64,000 nt of DNA from contig OY764867.1 of the NCBI GenBank assembly GCA_963668535.1, positions 2,480,001-2,544,000 on the forward strand, given 5' to 3'. The DNA is from F22 sp963668535. GTDB taxonomy: Bacteria; Bacteroidota; Bacteroidia; Bacteroidales; Bacteroidaceae. The position numbers and the translations under genes are program-made. The notes under the pieces are model-generated. The model did not search any database and was not told the DNA's origin. It saw only the letters and a list, made by a program, of their open reading frames with translations. Positions 8,457-18,016 of this stretch are shown here, in pieces (the stretch's first letter is position 1; every line of letters starts with the position of its first letter).

Positions 8457-9872
8457 ATGAGTACAGATAAAAAATCAGCATCTTCCTTAAAGGGTGGTCA
8501 ACATGAGCATGTTGATCATCAAGGGCAGTGTGAAAGTAATGCTGTACATTCCTCAAATAGACATAAGGAGGAGGAGGCGCTTGTTGATAACGAATATGAT
8601 AGCAAGGAGAATACAACGGAGGAATTATCTGTTGATGCTATAATAGCATTGGAAATCTCACGTAATAGAAGTTCCCTAAGACGTACCGTATCGCAACGTA
8701 CTAAAGCAGGAGCTTCAATATCTGGTCGGTATATGCCGAATAAGCAGGGTACACCAGTGTTAGAAGGGACGCATCGTTTTGCAGCATTGCAATTGCATCA
8801 GATTATTCGTATCGCTGTTTCTATTCTTTTCTTGATTATTCTAGCCACTTTTTCGTGGTATATACTCTTGCCTGAGGTTGAAAATTCTCCAGCTACACCT
8901 TATCAAGGTATGCGTGAAGAAGCCCAAATAAAAAAATATGCGAAGTTGTTTGGTATAAATAGTTCGTCTAAGGCAGAAGATAGCGATGCTAGCACCAATC
9001 AATCGCAAGATGTCTTTTCTAAATCAATGACTCTGGGGCAGAACGAAAATAATGTTTTTAATGCCAATGATCCATTTATCTCTTCTTCCATCCAAAATGC
9101 TGGAACTTCTGATAATGGACTTATTGTCATTCCTTCAGAAGAAGAGTTTGATAAGATGAATATAAAGCAAAAGAAAAGTTTTTTTCAGCGTGCTTTGTTA
9201 AACATGAAGCAACAAGTCGAAGAAGGCAAACAACGTGAAAAATTGCGATATGCTAATGACAATACTGCCGAGAGCATAGATAATAGCAGCTCATCTGATA
9301 TGGATAGCACTCAAGTCTTGTTTGATTCGTGGGCAGATAAAGGGAAGGGGAATTATCAAGATTTGCTTCGTCTGCTTAATCAAAAACATAAGCAATTAGC
9401 TGTGTCAATGACAAAACAAGTCGTATCGACACAACATGATGTAGCTAAAGATGAGCATGTGCTTAATAAAGTAACCTCAGTGAACAATCTTAAGAATACT
9501 GCAGAAGAATCGCAAGCCAAGGATAGGTCTGGTGCTACAATGGGATTAAGCGTAGATAAAAAGAAAGCTTTGCATAGGGCTATAGCCAATGAGATAAAGG
9601 TAGTCAAGACTCGTAAGTCCCCTGTAGTTGCTACTAGTGTGCCAGAAAAATATTTGAAAAACATTGAAGGCCTATTAACAACTCATGCTGTTCAAAATGG
9701 TGAAACATTATATTCGATAAGTCGGCTGTATTACAAAAAGGCCAAATATGCATCATATATTTATATGTTTAATAAACAGAAGATAGCCAATAAAGATATA
9801 TTACCAGTAGGGATCAATTTGAATATACCGCAAATTAAGGGTGTGGCAATTCCTGATGTCGATCTAAAGTAA
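8457..9872 (+). CDS. Single-pass membrane protein with C-terminal LysM domain
   Basis: A 471-residue protein of unknown role. Residues 1-115 are hydrophilic and charged, with no signal peptide, and should lie in the cytoplasm; one hydrophobic helix spans about residues 120-143 (IAVSILFLIILATFSWYI); a long low-complexity Ser/Lys/Gln-rich stretch follows to about residue 400; the end is a LysM-like module (HAVQNGETLYSISRLYY, then DILPVGINLNIP). LysM domains bind peptidoglycan or chitin-like glycans, so the protein may tie the inner membrane to the cell wall. It ends the probable ftsY-rimO transcription unit. The orientation and cell-wall role are inferences. Confidence 0.75.
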   Translation: MSTDKKSASSLKGGQHEHVDHQGQCESNAVHSSNRHKEEEALVDNEYDSKENTTEELSVDAIIALEISRNRSSLRRTVSQRTKAGASISGRYMPNKQGTPVLEGTHRFAALQLHQIIRIAVSILFLIILATFSWYILLPEVENSPATPYQGMREEAQIKKYAKLFGINSSSKAEDSDASTNQSQDVFSKSMTLGQNENNVFNANDPFISSSIQNAGTSDNGLIVIPSEEEFDKMNIKQKKSFFQRALLNMKQQVEEGKQREKLRYANDNTAESIDNSSSSDMDSTQVLFDSWADKGKGNYQDLLRLLNQKHKQLAVSMTKQVVSTQHDVAKDEHVLNKVTSVNNLKNTAEESQAKDRSGATMGLSVDKKKALHRAIANEIKVVKTRKSPVVATSVPEKYLKNIEGLLTTHAVQNGETLYSISRLYYKKAKYASYIYMFNKQKIANKDILPVGINLNIPQIKGVAIPDVDLK

Positions 9873-9984
9873 ATTGGAAGTTTTGCTTAATATAATATGA
9901 TAAATATTTTACTATAAAAAACGTGCTATAGTTGTTTTATAGTGAAAGAGTCTATTTTTTTAAGAAAAAACGGCCTTGTGTTTA

Positions 9985-10013
9985 TTGGTTTTCTGTGATT
10001 TTTCCTATATTTG
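9985..10013 (+). promoter_or_regulatory. Promoter of the Bat operon
   Basis: TTG at 9985-9987 and TATATTTG at 10006-10013 with 18 bp spacing. The next gene, the MoxR ATPase, starts 81 bp downstream, so this promoter probably drives the whole block to 18.8 kb. Confidence 0.6.
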
Positions 10014-10094
10014 TGGAACAGTTGAATCACTTAGCTATGCTAAATGAGTTTTCAATGACATTTTGAAAAAATATCTTGTAAAAATAGAAATACA

Positions 10095-11090
10095 ATGAGT
10101 AATCCAATTGACATTCGTGCGTTAAATGAGCGCATAGAGGCAGAAAGTGCCTTTATTACTGATCTTGTGACTGGTATGAATCAGACGATTGTAGGTCAGA
10201 AACATTTAGTTGAATCTCTGCTAATAGGACTCTTGTCAGATGGGCATATTTTGCTTGAAGGGCTTCCTGGATTAGCTAAAACGTTGGCTATTAAAACGTT
10301 GGCAAGTTTGATCGAATCAGATTATAGTCGTGTGCAGTTTACTCCTGATTTACTACCGGCCGATGTGATTGGTACCCAAGTATATAGCCAAAAAGATGAG
10401 GAATTTAAAGTAAAACGTGGACCTATCTTTGCTAATTTTGTCCTTGCAGATGAAATAAACCGTGCACCAGCTAAAGTACAAAGTGCCTTATTAGAAGCCA
10501 TGCAAGAACGTCAAGTTACACTTGGTTCGTCTACTTTCACTTTACCAGCTCCATTTTTAGTATTGGCAACACAAAACCCTATCGAACAAGAAGGTACGTA
10601 TCCATTGCCTGAAGCACAAGTCGACCGTTTTATGTTGAAGGTACTTATCGATTACCCTAAACATGAAGAAGAAAAGTTGATTATTCGTCAAAATATTACG
10701 GGAGCTACATTTGATGTCAAGCCTATTATGAAGGCAGAACAAATCGTAAAGGCACGTGAAATAGTTCGCCAAGTCTATATTGACGAGAAGATTGAACGTT
10801 ATATTGTCGATATTGTTTTTGCAACTCGTTTCCCTGAAAAATATGGCTTAAAAGATTTAGCTACGATGATTGATTTTGGTGGCTCTCCTCGTGCAAGTAT
10901 CAATTTAGCACTTGCTGCACGAAGCTATGCCTTTATTAAGCGACGTGGTTACGTTATTCCTGAAGATGTGCGTGCTGTAGCGCACGATGTACTCCGTCAT
11001 CGTATTGGACTTACTTATGAAGCAGAAGCTATGGATATGACAGCTGACCAAATTGTAAGTCAAATTCTTGATCATGTAGAAGTACCTTAA
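10095..11090 (+). CDS. MoxR-family AAA+ ATPase (BatF/MoxR-like)
   Basis: A 331-residue cytoplasmic AAA+ ATPase. Walker A is GLPGLAKT (G56-T63); Walker B is VLADEINRAP; sensor 1 is ATQNPIEQEGTYPLPEAQVDRF, the hallmark of MoxR proteins; the C-terminal lid follows. MoxR ATPases act as chaperones or activators of neighbouring von Willebrand A (VWA) proteins. Here it heads the Bat operon, four bases before the DUF58 gene, as in other Bacteroidetes, where the operon was linked to oxygen tolerance in Bacteroides fragilis. Confidence 0.95.
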   Translation: MSNPIDIRALNERIEAESAFITDLVTGMNQTIVGQKHLVESLLIGLLSDGHILLEGLPGLAKTLAIKTLASLIESDYSRVQFTPDLLPADVIGTQVYSQKDEEFKVKRGPIFANFVLADEINRAPAKVQSALLEAMQERQVTLGSSTFTLPAPFLVLATQNPIEQEGTYPLPEAQVDRFMLKVLIDYPKHEEEKLIIRQNITGATFDVKPIMKAEQIVKAREIVRQVYIDEKIERYIVDIVFATRFPEKYGLKDLATMIDFGGSPRASINLALAARSYAFIKRRGYVIPEDVRAVAHDVLRHRIGLTYEAEAMDMTADQIVSQILDHVEVP

Positions 11091-11094
11091 TAGT

Positions 11095-11970
11095 ATGGAG
11101 ACCACAGAACTATTAAAGAAGGTGCGCCGTATAGAAATTAAGGCGCGAGGTCTCAGCAATAATATTTTTGCGGGACAGTACCATTCTGCCTTCAAAGGTC
11201 GAGGTATGTCCTTTGCCGAAGTGCGTGAATATCAATATGGTGATGATATTCGTGATATTGATTGGAATGTCACAGCACGTAGCGGTAAACCATATATCAA
11301 AGTTTTTGAAGAAGAACGTGAGCTGACAGTGATGCTTTTAGTAGATGTGTCTGGTAGTCAAGATTTCGGAACAAAACAACAGATGAAACGTGATTTGATT
11401 ACTGAGATGGCAGCAACAATTGCTTTTTCTGCTATTCAAAATAATGATAAGATAGGGGTCATCTTCTTTTCAGATAAAGTTGAAAAATTTATCCCTCCAA
11501 AGAAAGGGAAGAAGCATATATTATACATGATTCGTGAATTGATTGATTTCAGACCTGAGAATCATGGTACAGATATAAGCGTTCCATTGCAGCATTTGAC
11601 TCATGCAATTAAGCGTCGTTGTACTGCCTTCATGTTGAGTGATTTTATAGATCATCACGATTATGATTCAGCCTTAACCATCGCTAATCGCAAGCACGAT
11701 ATTGTAGCTTTACATGTTTATGATCAACGCGGGGCAGAATTGCCCAATGTTGGACTACTTCGAGTGCACGATCCTGAAACGAAGGTTGATCGTTGGGTTG
11801 ATACTGGAAGTAAGCGTGTCCGTGAAGCATATAAGCAGCATTGGAATGTGCAGAATCAGCGTCGTGAACAGTTATTTAAGAAGAGTAATGTCGATAGCGT
11901 CTCCGTGCAAACTGGTGACGATTTTGTGGCAGCACTCATGCAATTATTTCATAAAAGAAGTCGCACATGA
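11095..11970 (+). CDS. DUF58 domain protein (VWA-like) of the Bat operon
   Basis: A 291-residue protein with the DUF58 signature GQYHSAFKGRGMSFAEVREY, then YGDDIRDIDWNVTARSG, followed by a VWA-type fold with the metal-site motif DVSGS. No transmembrane helix is present, so it should be cytoplasmic or membrane-associated. DUF58 proteins sit beside MoxR ATPases in most bacteria and are thought to be their partners. The start lies four bases after the MoxR stop and the end overlaps the next gene by ATGA, which indicates translational coupling. Confidence 0.93.
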   Translation: METTELLKKVRRIEIKARGLSNNIFAGQYHSAFKGRGMSFAEVREYQYGDDIRDIDWNVTARSGKPYIKVFEEERELTVMLLVDVSGSQDFGTKQQMKRDLITEMAATIAFSAIQNNDKIGVIFFSDKVEKFIPPKKGKKHILYMIRELIDFRPENHGTDISVPLQHLTHAIKRRCTAFMLSDFIDHHDYDSALTIANRKHDIVALHVYDQRGAELPNVGLLRVHDPETKVDRWVDTGSKRVREAYKQHWNVQNQRREQLFKKSNVDSVSVQTGDDFVAALMQLFHKRSRT

Positions 11971-13064
11971 TCCAGATATTTCGTCGTGTTTCATTATTAA
12001 TATGTTTAGCATGTAGCATTTTTGCTTTACATGCGCAAGATAATAATAATGTTTCGGTATCAGCTGCTTTAGATTCCATGCAGATTCGTATCGGTGAACC
12101 TGCTCATATAAAACTAGATGTGTCTACTGATGCTGGTAAACATGTTCAGTTTCCAATGTACGCCCCTGGAGATACTATTGTCAAAGGGCTTGAAGTATTA
12201 GAGGTTGCCAAACCAGATACACAATGGATCAATAATAAAAAGCGAATGCTTATTCAACAGCAGTATACAGTTACTGCTTTTGATTCTGCATTAATTTATG
12301 TTCCTTCTATTAACGTCATGCAAGACAGTACGACGTATAAGAGTGATGCGCTTACTCTGAAAGTATTAACTGTTCCAGTGGATACATTGCACAAGGATAA
12401 ATACTTTCCTGCAAAGGGGGCAATATCAGTGTCGTATTACTTTAGTGATTTTTTGCCTAGTATTGGGGCATTCATCCTTGTTGTTATTTTGGCTCTTTTG
12501 TTTGTTTGGTTGATGCGTTTGTTTGTCAATAATCAGAGTATAACAAAACGCGTGAAAGTTGAACCTAAAAAGCCTGCTTATGAAGTGGCTTTGTATGAGC
12601 TTGAACATGTGGAAATTCCAAAGGATGAAGATATTGTTAGTAATAAAATTTACTATACAGAAATAACGGATGCAGTTCGTACATACATCGAAGAACGATA
12701 TGAGTTCCCCGCCATGGGAATGACATCAACTGAAATTTTGGATGAACTATTGAAACGTTTTTCTGCAGATGAAGTAAATGAAATGCGTGCTTTGTTTAGT
12801 ACGTCCGATTTGGTGAAATTTGCGAAATATTCGCCAGACAATATTGATAAGAAACATCATCTAGAGAGTGCCCGAAGTTTTGTGGATAAAACAAAGGTAG
12901 TCCCTTCAGAGGAAGAAAAACCACAAATTATAGAAGAAACTATCGTAGAGGGACGTTCCAAAACAGCCACTTATTCGATGATTGCCATTATGGTGGCAGT
13001 AGGAGTAGGGGCTATAGTTAGTTTAGGTTTTGTCATCTATGAACTATACAATCTTTTAGCGTAG
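11967..13064 (+). CDS. Bat-operon membrane protein of unknown function
   Basis: A 365-residue protein with a signal peptide (ending ALHAQ), a periplasmic region of about 130 residues that resembles the Ig-like N-terminus of BatD (SMQIRIGEPAHIKLDV), a transmembrane helix at about residues 165-188, a cytoplasmic helical part containing TEITDAVRTYIEERYEFPA, which recalls the C-terminal domain of BatD and DUF4381 proteins, and a last helix near the C-terminus (about 332-357). Its gene overlaps the DUF58 gene by four bases and precedes batA by 49 bp. It probably belongs to the same membrane complex; no enzymatic motif is visible. Confidence 0.85.
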   Translation: MIQIFRRVSLLICLACSIFALHAQDNNNVSVSAALDSMQIRIGEPAHIKLDVSTDAGKHVQFPMYAPGDTIVKGLEVLEVAKPDTQWINNKKRMLIQQQYTVTAFDSALIYVPSINVMQDSTTYKSDALTLKVLTVPVDTLHKDKYFPAKGAISVSYYFSDFLPSIGAFILVVILALLFVWLMRLFVNNQSITKRVKVEPKKPAYEVALYELEHVEIPKDEDIVSNKIYYTEITDAVRTYIEERYEFPAMGMTSTEILDELLKRFSADEVNEMRALFSTSDLVKFAKYSPDNIDKKHHLESARSFVDKTKVVPSEEEKPQIIEETIVEGRSKTATYSMIAIMVAVGVGAIVSLGFVIYELYNLLA

Positions 13065-13113
13065 ATAAAAGTTGTATATAATCGAACAATCATAAAGAAT
13101 AAAGAAGTATATT

Positions 13114-14097
13114 ATGGTTTTTGCACATATAGAATACTTGTTTTTACTCCTTTTTCTCATTCCATACATAGTGTGGTATGTGATGAGGTGTCGTCATCTG
13201 CATGCTACAATGCAGATAAGCGATACACAACCATTTGAGCACATGGGGCATAGCTGGAAAGAATACCTTTTGCATGCACCTTTTGCATTACGAGTTTTGA
13301 CATTAATCTTAGTCGTCATCATTTTGGCGCGGCCCCAAAGTATGGATAAACTGCAGAAAAGTAATGTTGAAGGTATTGACATCATGATGGCTATTGATGT
13401 TTCAACTTCTATGTTGGCAGAGGATTTGAGTCCCAATCGTCTAGAAGCAGCTAAAAGTGTAGCAGCCCAATTTATTAATGGGCGCCCCAATGATAATATT
13501 GGTTTGACTATTTTTGCTGGAGAATCATTTACACAATGTCCTTTGACTGTAGATCATGCGGTACTTATTAATCTTTTACAGCAGGTTCAGACAGGTTTAG
13601 TGGAAGATGGTACAGCCGTTGGGATGGGTATTGCTAATGCGGTCAGTCGTTTGAAAAATAGCAAAGCAAAATCTAAAGTCATTATTTTGCTGACAGATGG
13701 AACGAACAATAGAGGAGATATTTCCCCTTTAACTGCCGCTGAAATCGCTTCTACATTTGGCATACGTATATATACCATTGGGGTCGGTACCAATGGGATG
13801 GCACGTTATCCATATCCTACACAGATGGGAGTCAAGTATATTCAAGTTCCTGTTGAAATTGACGAAAAGACCTTGACTCAAATTGCTCATGATACTAATG
13901 GTGAATACTTTCGTGCCACATCCAACGATAAGTTGAAAGAAGTGTATGAAGAGATTGATAAGTTGGAAAAAACTAAGTTGAGTGTAAAGGAATATACGAA
14001 GCGTGATGATGAATACCAATGGTTTGCTTTATTGGCTCTATTGTGTATAGCATCTGAGGTGGCTGTTCGTTATATTGTGTTGCGTAAAACACCATAA
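13114..14097 (+). CDS. batA: BatA, membrane-anchored VWA protein
   Basis: A 327-residue inner-membrane protein: two N-terminal helices (about residues 7-24 and 60-75), a periplasmic or cytoplasmic-face VWA domain with an intact metal-ion-dependent adhesion site (MIDAS; DVSTS starting at D95, then the downstream TDGTNNRGD loop), and a C-terminal helix (about 300-320). This order (helix, helix, VWA, helix) is that of BatA/BatB. The Bat operon is implicated in aerotolerance of Bacteroides fragilis and in stress fitness elsewhere; its molecular task is still unclear. batB begins two bases after the stop, so expression is likely coupled. Confidence 0.93.
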   Translation: MVFAHIEYLFLLLFLIPYIVWYVMRCRHLHATMQISDTQPFEHMGHSWKEYLLHAPFALRVLTLILVVIILARPQSMDKLQKSNVEGIDIMMAIDVSTSMLAEDLSPNRLEAAKSVAAQFINGRPNDNIGLTIFAGESFTQCPLTVDHAVLINLLQQVQTGLVEDGTAVGMGIANAVSRLKNSKAKSKVIILLTDGTNNRGDISPLTAAEIASTFGIRIYTIGVGTNGMARYPYPTQMGVKYIQVPVEIDEKTLTQIAHDTNGEYFRATSNDKLKEVYEEIDKLEKTKLSVKEYTKRDDEYQWFALLALLCIASEVAVRYIVLRKTP

Positions 14098-14099
14098 AT

Positions 14100-16046
14100 G
14101 TGACCATTATGTTTAGATTTGAAAGTCCAGAATACCTATATATATTGCTCGTAATACCCATTCTTGTTGTGTATTATTTTTGGAGCATATATCAACGTCG
14201 TCAAGCTTTAAAGAGCTTTGGTGATTTAGAATTGTTGTCGACCTTGATGCCTCAAGTGTCCAAGTATCGTCCAAGTATAAAGTATTGGATGATGACTGTT
14301 GTATTGGCTTTAGTAAGCCTCTTGTTAGCACGTCCTCAATTTGGTGCTAAATTAGAAAAAGTAAAGAAACATGGTGTGGAAGTTGTCATAGCACTGGATA
14401 TTTCCAATTCTATGCTAGCTCAAGACATTGCACCAAGTCGTTTGATGAAGGCCAAGCGTTTGATCTCAAAGCTAGTCGAAAATCTTCATGATGATAAAGT
14501 CGGCTTGATAGTCTTTGCTGGAGAAGCATATACTCAATTGCCTATAACCAGTGATTTTGTTTCTGCCAAAATGTTTTTAGAGACTATTGACCCGACAATG
14601 ATAGAACGTCAAGGTACCGCTTTAGGAAAAGCCATTCAATTGGCATCCAGAAGCTTTACTCCACAAGAAGGAGTTAGTCGTGCAATAGTATTGATTACTG
14701 ATGGAGAAAATCATGAGTCTGGTGCAGAACAAGCCGCTAAGCAGGCAGCCGACCTCGGTATTAAGCTAGAAATCTTAGGTATTGGTTCGCGCGATGGAGC
14801 TCCTATTCCGATGGAAGATGGAAGTGGTGATTTTCGTAAAGACAAAGATGGAAAAGTGGTGGTCACTAAGTTGAATGAAAAGATGTGTCAAGATTTAGCG
14901 AAAGCTGGACAAGGATTATATCTTCATGTCGATAATAGTAATGCTGCACAAAAACGTTTACTTAAGGAAATTGATGGATTAGCTAAGACAGATATTGAAA
15001 GTAAAACATTTACAGCTTATAATGAACAGTTCCCATATATTGCTTGGATTATCTTAGTATTACTCGTGGTTGAATTGCTGATTTTAGAGAAACGAAACCG
15101 TCGTTTTGCGAATATTCATCTTTTTCGTTCCCATCTGTCAACTAAAAAGTCATCTACTATAAAGATGATTTTAGCGTTGATCGCATTTGGCGGAATGAGC
15201 ACGATGATCAGTCCCCTTTATGCTCAAAATATGCCGCAAGTGCGTTCTGTAAATAATCTTCCTAATAAGCAATCCCCACAACAACAAGTACACTTTGAAG
15301 TACAGGTGAAAGGTCCTGATCAAAGTGAACAACCTTTTAATAAAAAAACAGATCGTGAAGTTCGACGTCTATTAAGAAAAGGTAATCACTATTTAAAAGA
15401 TAGTTTGATGACTGAGGCTCAAACTTGTTTTATGAAAGCTGTAGATAAGGATCCTAAAAATGGAGTTGCTAAGTACAATCTGAATCAAGCATTGATGTTG
15501 GGAGGGGTACAGCAGTTGAAAAATTCAGTTGATGTCCAACAGCAAGCAGCTGGAGGTAAAATGCTACGTGAACAACATGCTATGAATTATCACAATATGG
15601 GAGTGATGTCTATGGCGGCTAAAAACTACAAACAAGCTGTTGAATGTTTTAAGCAGAGTCTTCGTGATAATCCTAAAGATGAAGAAACACGCTATAATTT
15701 AGCTCTAGCACAGAAATTGCTGAAAGATCAACAACAGCAACAGAAAAAGCAAGATAAGAATAAGGACAAAGACAAACAAAACAAGGATAAGAAGAAGGAC
15801 GATAAAAAGGATCAGAAAAAACAAGATAAGAAGAAAGATGATCCTAAAAAACAAAAGCAGAATCAAAATAAAGATAAGAAAGAGAAACAGCAACAACAGC
15901 AACAGCAAGGACAGAAACCAAAAATGTCTAAGCAAAATGCTGAGCAAATGTTACAATCGGCAATGCGTGATGAAAAACGTATTCAAGATAAGGTCAAGAA
16001 ACGTAAAGCTGCTGTTTCTGGTCGTCCACTTGGAAAAGATTGGTAG
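14100..16046 (+). CDS. BatB-BatC fusion: VWA protein joined to a TPR protein
   Basis: A single 648-codon frame without a stop joins two Bat proteins. Residues 1-335 are BatB: two N-terminal helices, a VWA domain with MIDAS motif DISNS (from D100) and a helix near 313-330. Residues 356-378 are a second hydrophobic segment beginning at Met356 and ending SPLYAQ, exactly like a signal peptide; then come TPR repeats (about 425-540) and a Lys/Gln/Asp-rich tail (about 545-620) typical of BatC. In Bacteroides fragilis these are described as separate genes. The internal ATG at 15165 follows an A-rich stretch, so BatC might also be made separately. TPR proteins usually mediate complex assembly. Confidence 0.9.
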   Translation: MTIMFRFESPEYLYILLVIPILVVYYFWSIYQRRQALKSFGDLELLSTLMPQVSKYRPSIKYWMMTVVLALVSLLLARPQFGAKLEKVKKHGVEVVIALDISNSMLAQDIAPSRLMKAKRLISKLVENLHDDKVGLIVFAGEAYTQLPITSDFVSAKMFLETIDPTMIERQGTALGKAIQLASRSFTPQEGVSRAIVLITDGENHESGAEQAAKQAADLGIKLEILGIGSRDGAPIPMEDGSGDFRKDKDGKVVVTKLNEKMCQDLAKAGQGLYLHVDNSNAAQKRLLKEIDGLAKTDIESKTFTAYNEQFPYIAWIILVLLVVELLILEKRNRRFANIHLFRSHLSTKKSSTIKMILALIAFGGMSTMISPLYAQNMPQVRSVNNLPNKQSPQQQVHFEVQVKGPDQSEQPFNKKTDREVRRLLRKGNHYLKDSLMTEAQTCFMKAVDKDPKNGVAKYNLNQALMLGGVQQLKNSVDVQQQAAGGKMLREQHAMNYHNMGVMSMAAKNYKQAVECFKQSLRDNPKDEETRYNLALAQKLLKDQQQQQKKQDKNKDKDKQNKDKKKDDKKDQKKQDKKKDDPKKQKQNQNKDKKEKQQQQQQQGQKPKMSKQNAEQMLQSAMRDEKRIQDKVKKRKAAVSGRPLGKDW

Positions 16047-16070
16047 AGAAGTAAAAGATAGCTATACACA

Positions 16071-17987
16071 ATGAAAGATTTATCAATAATGAAACAAACG
16101 AAAAGATGGTTTAGTTTGGCGGGCATTTTATGTATGCTTATATGTACTATACCTATGCAATTGCTTCGTGCAGATGAAAAACCAACTATTCAGGCCTCTG
16201 CGCAACCCAATCCCGCAGTGGTTGGCGAGCGCATTCGCGTTACTTTTGAGTTGAATACACAAAATGCTAAGAATATCCAAGTACCTAACATGGATATTGA
16301 TGGCTTGACTGTGTTGTTTGGCCCATCCGAATCGCGTAGTAGCAATGTCTCTTTTATCAATGGTAAGATGAATAGAGAAAGTCGTTTGACTATTACCTAT
16401 ATGTTGCGAGCTGATAAGGCTGGTAATTTTCAGCTCGGTGTAGCGTCAGCTGTCCATAAGTCTAGCAAATTGAGAAGCAATGCGTTGACCATTAAAGTGC
16501 TCCCTCAAGATGAAGCAGGAGGGATTGATCCACAAGGTAATAGCAACACTTCAGCAACAAATAAGAAAAATACTTCGGATAGTAAACGTGCAAATGCACG
16601 CAATAAATCCAATGACTTGTTTATCCGCGCTATTGTTAGTAAAACAAAGGTACAAGAACAAGAGGCGTTTTTATTGAGTTATAAAATCTATTCGGCTACA
16701 GACTTGCGCAGTTTTGAGAATGTAAAGCTACCCGATTTTAAGGGATTCCATTCACAAGAAGTAGAGAAGGCAAGGAGTATTCAGTGGACAAGAGAGCATT
16801 ATAATGGAAGGAATTATAATACGGCCATATATCGTCAGTTTGTTTTATTCCCACAGCAATCAGGAGATTTAGACATTGCACCTGCGCGCTTTGATGCCAT
16901 TGTACTGGTGCAAGATCCCGATGCAGATCCTTTTGATTCATTTTTCAACGGTGGTGCAATGGGACGTCAAATTAGAAAAGTCTTGATGACTCCTAAATTG
17001 ACCATTCATGTAGCATCCTTGCCAACTAGACCAGCTGCCTTCTCTGGAGCTGTTGGGTCTGATTTTACCCTTGATGATGATTTATCGACAAAAGAAGTTC
17101 ATGCGAATGAAGCAGTTACTTTGAAGTTGAAGATTTCTGGGGTGGGTAATTTGAAGTTGATTAATAACCCAAAGATTGACTGGCCAGCAGATTTCGAAGC
17201 ATATGATCCTAAAGCGACAGACCATTTTGTTTTGACTGCTCAAGGACAAAAAGGAAGTCGTACCATCGAATATTTAGCTATTCCACGTTACGCTGGAGAT
17301 TTTACAATTCCTGCTGTAAACCTAGTCTATTATGACACAAAGCAAAAGAAATATGTGACTCTACATACTGCTTCTCATACCTTAAAGGTACTACCAGGCA
17401 AGGGAAATAATGCTGCCCCAGTAGTTGTAGGAGACTATACACAAGACAAAGAGGAAGTGCGTGTATTAGGTAAGGATATACGATACATTCATAGAGGAGA
17501 TGCAGCTTTGAAAGATGCTTCAGATATTTGGTATGGAACTTTATCTTATATCTTGTGTTATCTTATTCCGTTAATTGCAGTGATTATTGCTGTGATACTT
17601 GGTAGACAACAAGCTGTGGCTCAATCAGACGTGAAGAAACAACGTAATAAAAAGGCGAATAAAGTTGCAGTTAAGCGTTTAAAAGTTGCAGGGAAATTGC
17701 TTCATAGTAAAGATAACGAAGCGTTTTATGATGAGGTACTCAAAGCGCTTTGGGGCTATACAAGTGATAAGTTGGCTATGCCTATTTCAGAATTGAGTAA
17801 AGACAATATTGCTGAGAAGCTAACAGTTGCAACTGTGCCAGGTACTCTTGTGTCAGCGTTTATAAAATTGCTTGACAACTGTGAATTTGCTCGTTTTGCT
17901 CCATCTTCGGATAAGGATAGTGAAATGGATAAGATCTACCAAGAAGCTGTCCGTGTGATTGCTGATATGGAAGGAGTATTAAAATAA
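16071..17987 (+). CDS. batD: BatD, secreted/membrane Bat-operon protein
   Basis: A 638-residue protein with an N-terminal signal region, repeated beta-sandwich domains (PNPAVVGERIRVTFEL and the later DFTLDDDLSTKEVHANEAVTLKLKI-type segment), a transmembrane helix at about residues 490-512 and a cytoplasmic helical domain ending the protein. This is the architecture of BatD (oxygen tolerance domain). The first ATG at 16071 is followed by another at 16089 (MKQTKRW), which gives a more regular signal peptide and may be the real start. It lies between the BatB-BatC fusion and BatE and probably forms the large periplasmic part of the Bat complex. Confidence 0.92.
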   Translation: MKDLSIMKQTKRWFSLAGILCMLICTIPMQLLRADEKPTIQASAQPNPAVVGERIRVTFELNTQNAKNIQVPNMDIDGLTVLFGPSESRSSNVSFINGKMNRESRLTITYMLRADKAGNFQLGVASAVHKSSKLRSNALTIKVLPQDEAGGIDPQGNSNTSATNKKNTSDSKRANARNKSNDLFIRAIVSKTKVQEQEAFLLSYKIYSATDLRSFENVKLPDFKGFHSQEVEKARSIQWTREHYNGRNYNTAIYRQFVLFPQQSGDLDIAPARFDAIVLVQDPDADPFDSFFNGGAMGRQIRKVLMTPKLTIHVASLPTRPAAFSGAVGSDFTLDDDLSTKEVHANEAVTLKLKISGVGNLKLINNPKIDWPADFEAYDPKATDHFVLTAQGQKGSRTIEYLAIPRYAGDFTIPAVNLVYYDTKQKKYVTLHTASHTLKVLPGKGNNAAPVVVGDYTQDKEEVRVLGKDIRYIHRGDAALKDASDIWYGTLSYILCYLIPLIAVIIAVILGRQQAVAQSDVKKQRNKKANKVAVKRLKVAGKLLHSKDNEAFYDEVLKALWGYTSDKLAMPISELSKDNIAEKLTVATVPGTLVSAFIKLLDNCEFARFAPSSDKDSEMDKIYQEAVRVIADMEGVLK

Positions 17988-18016
17988 GAAATAACGTCTC
18001 GAGATAATAAGTAACG

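Noticed and set aside
9911..9943. Terminator after the LysM-protein gene
   Set aside because: A 9-bp AT-only stem (ACTATAAAA with TTTTATAGT) exists, but the loop is long and no T-run directly follows, so I do not list it as a feature.
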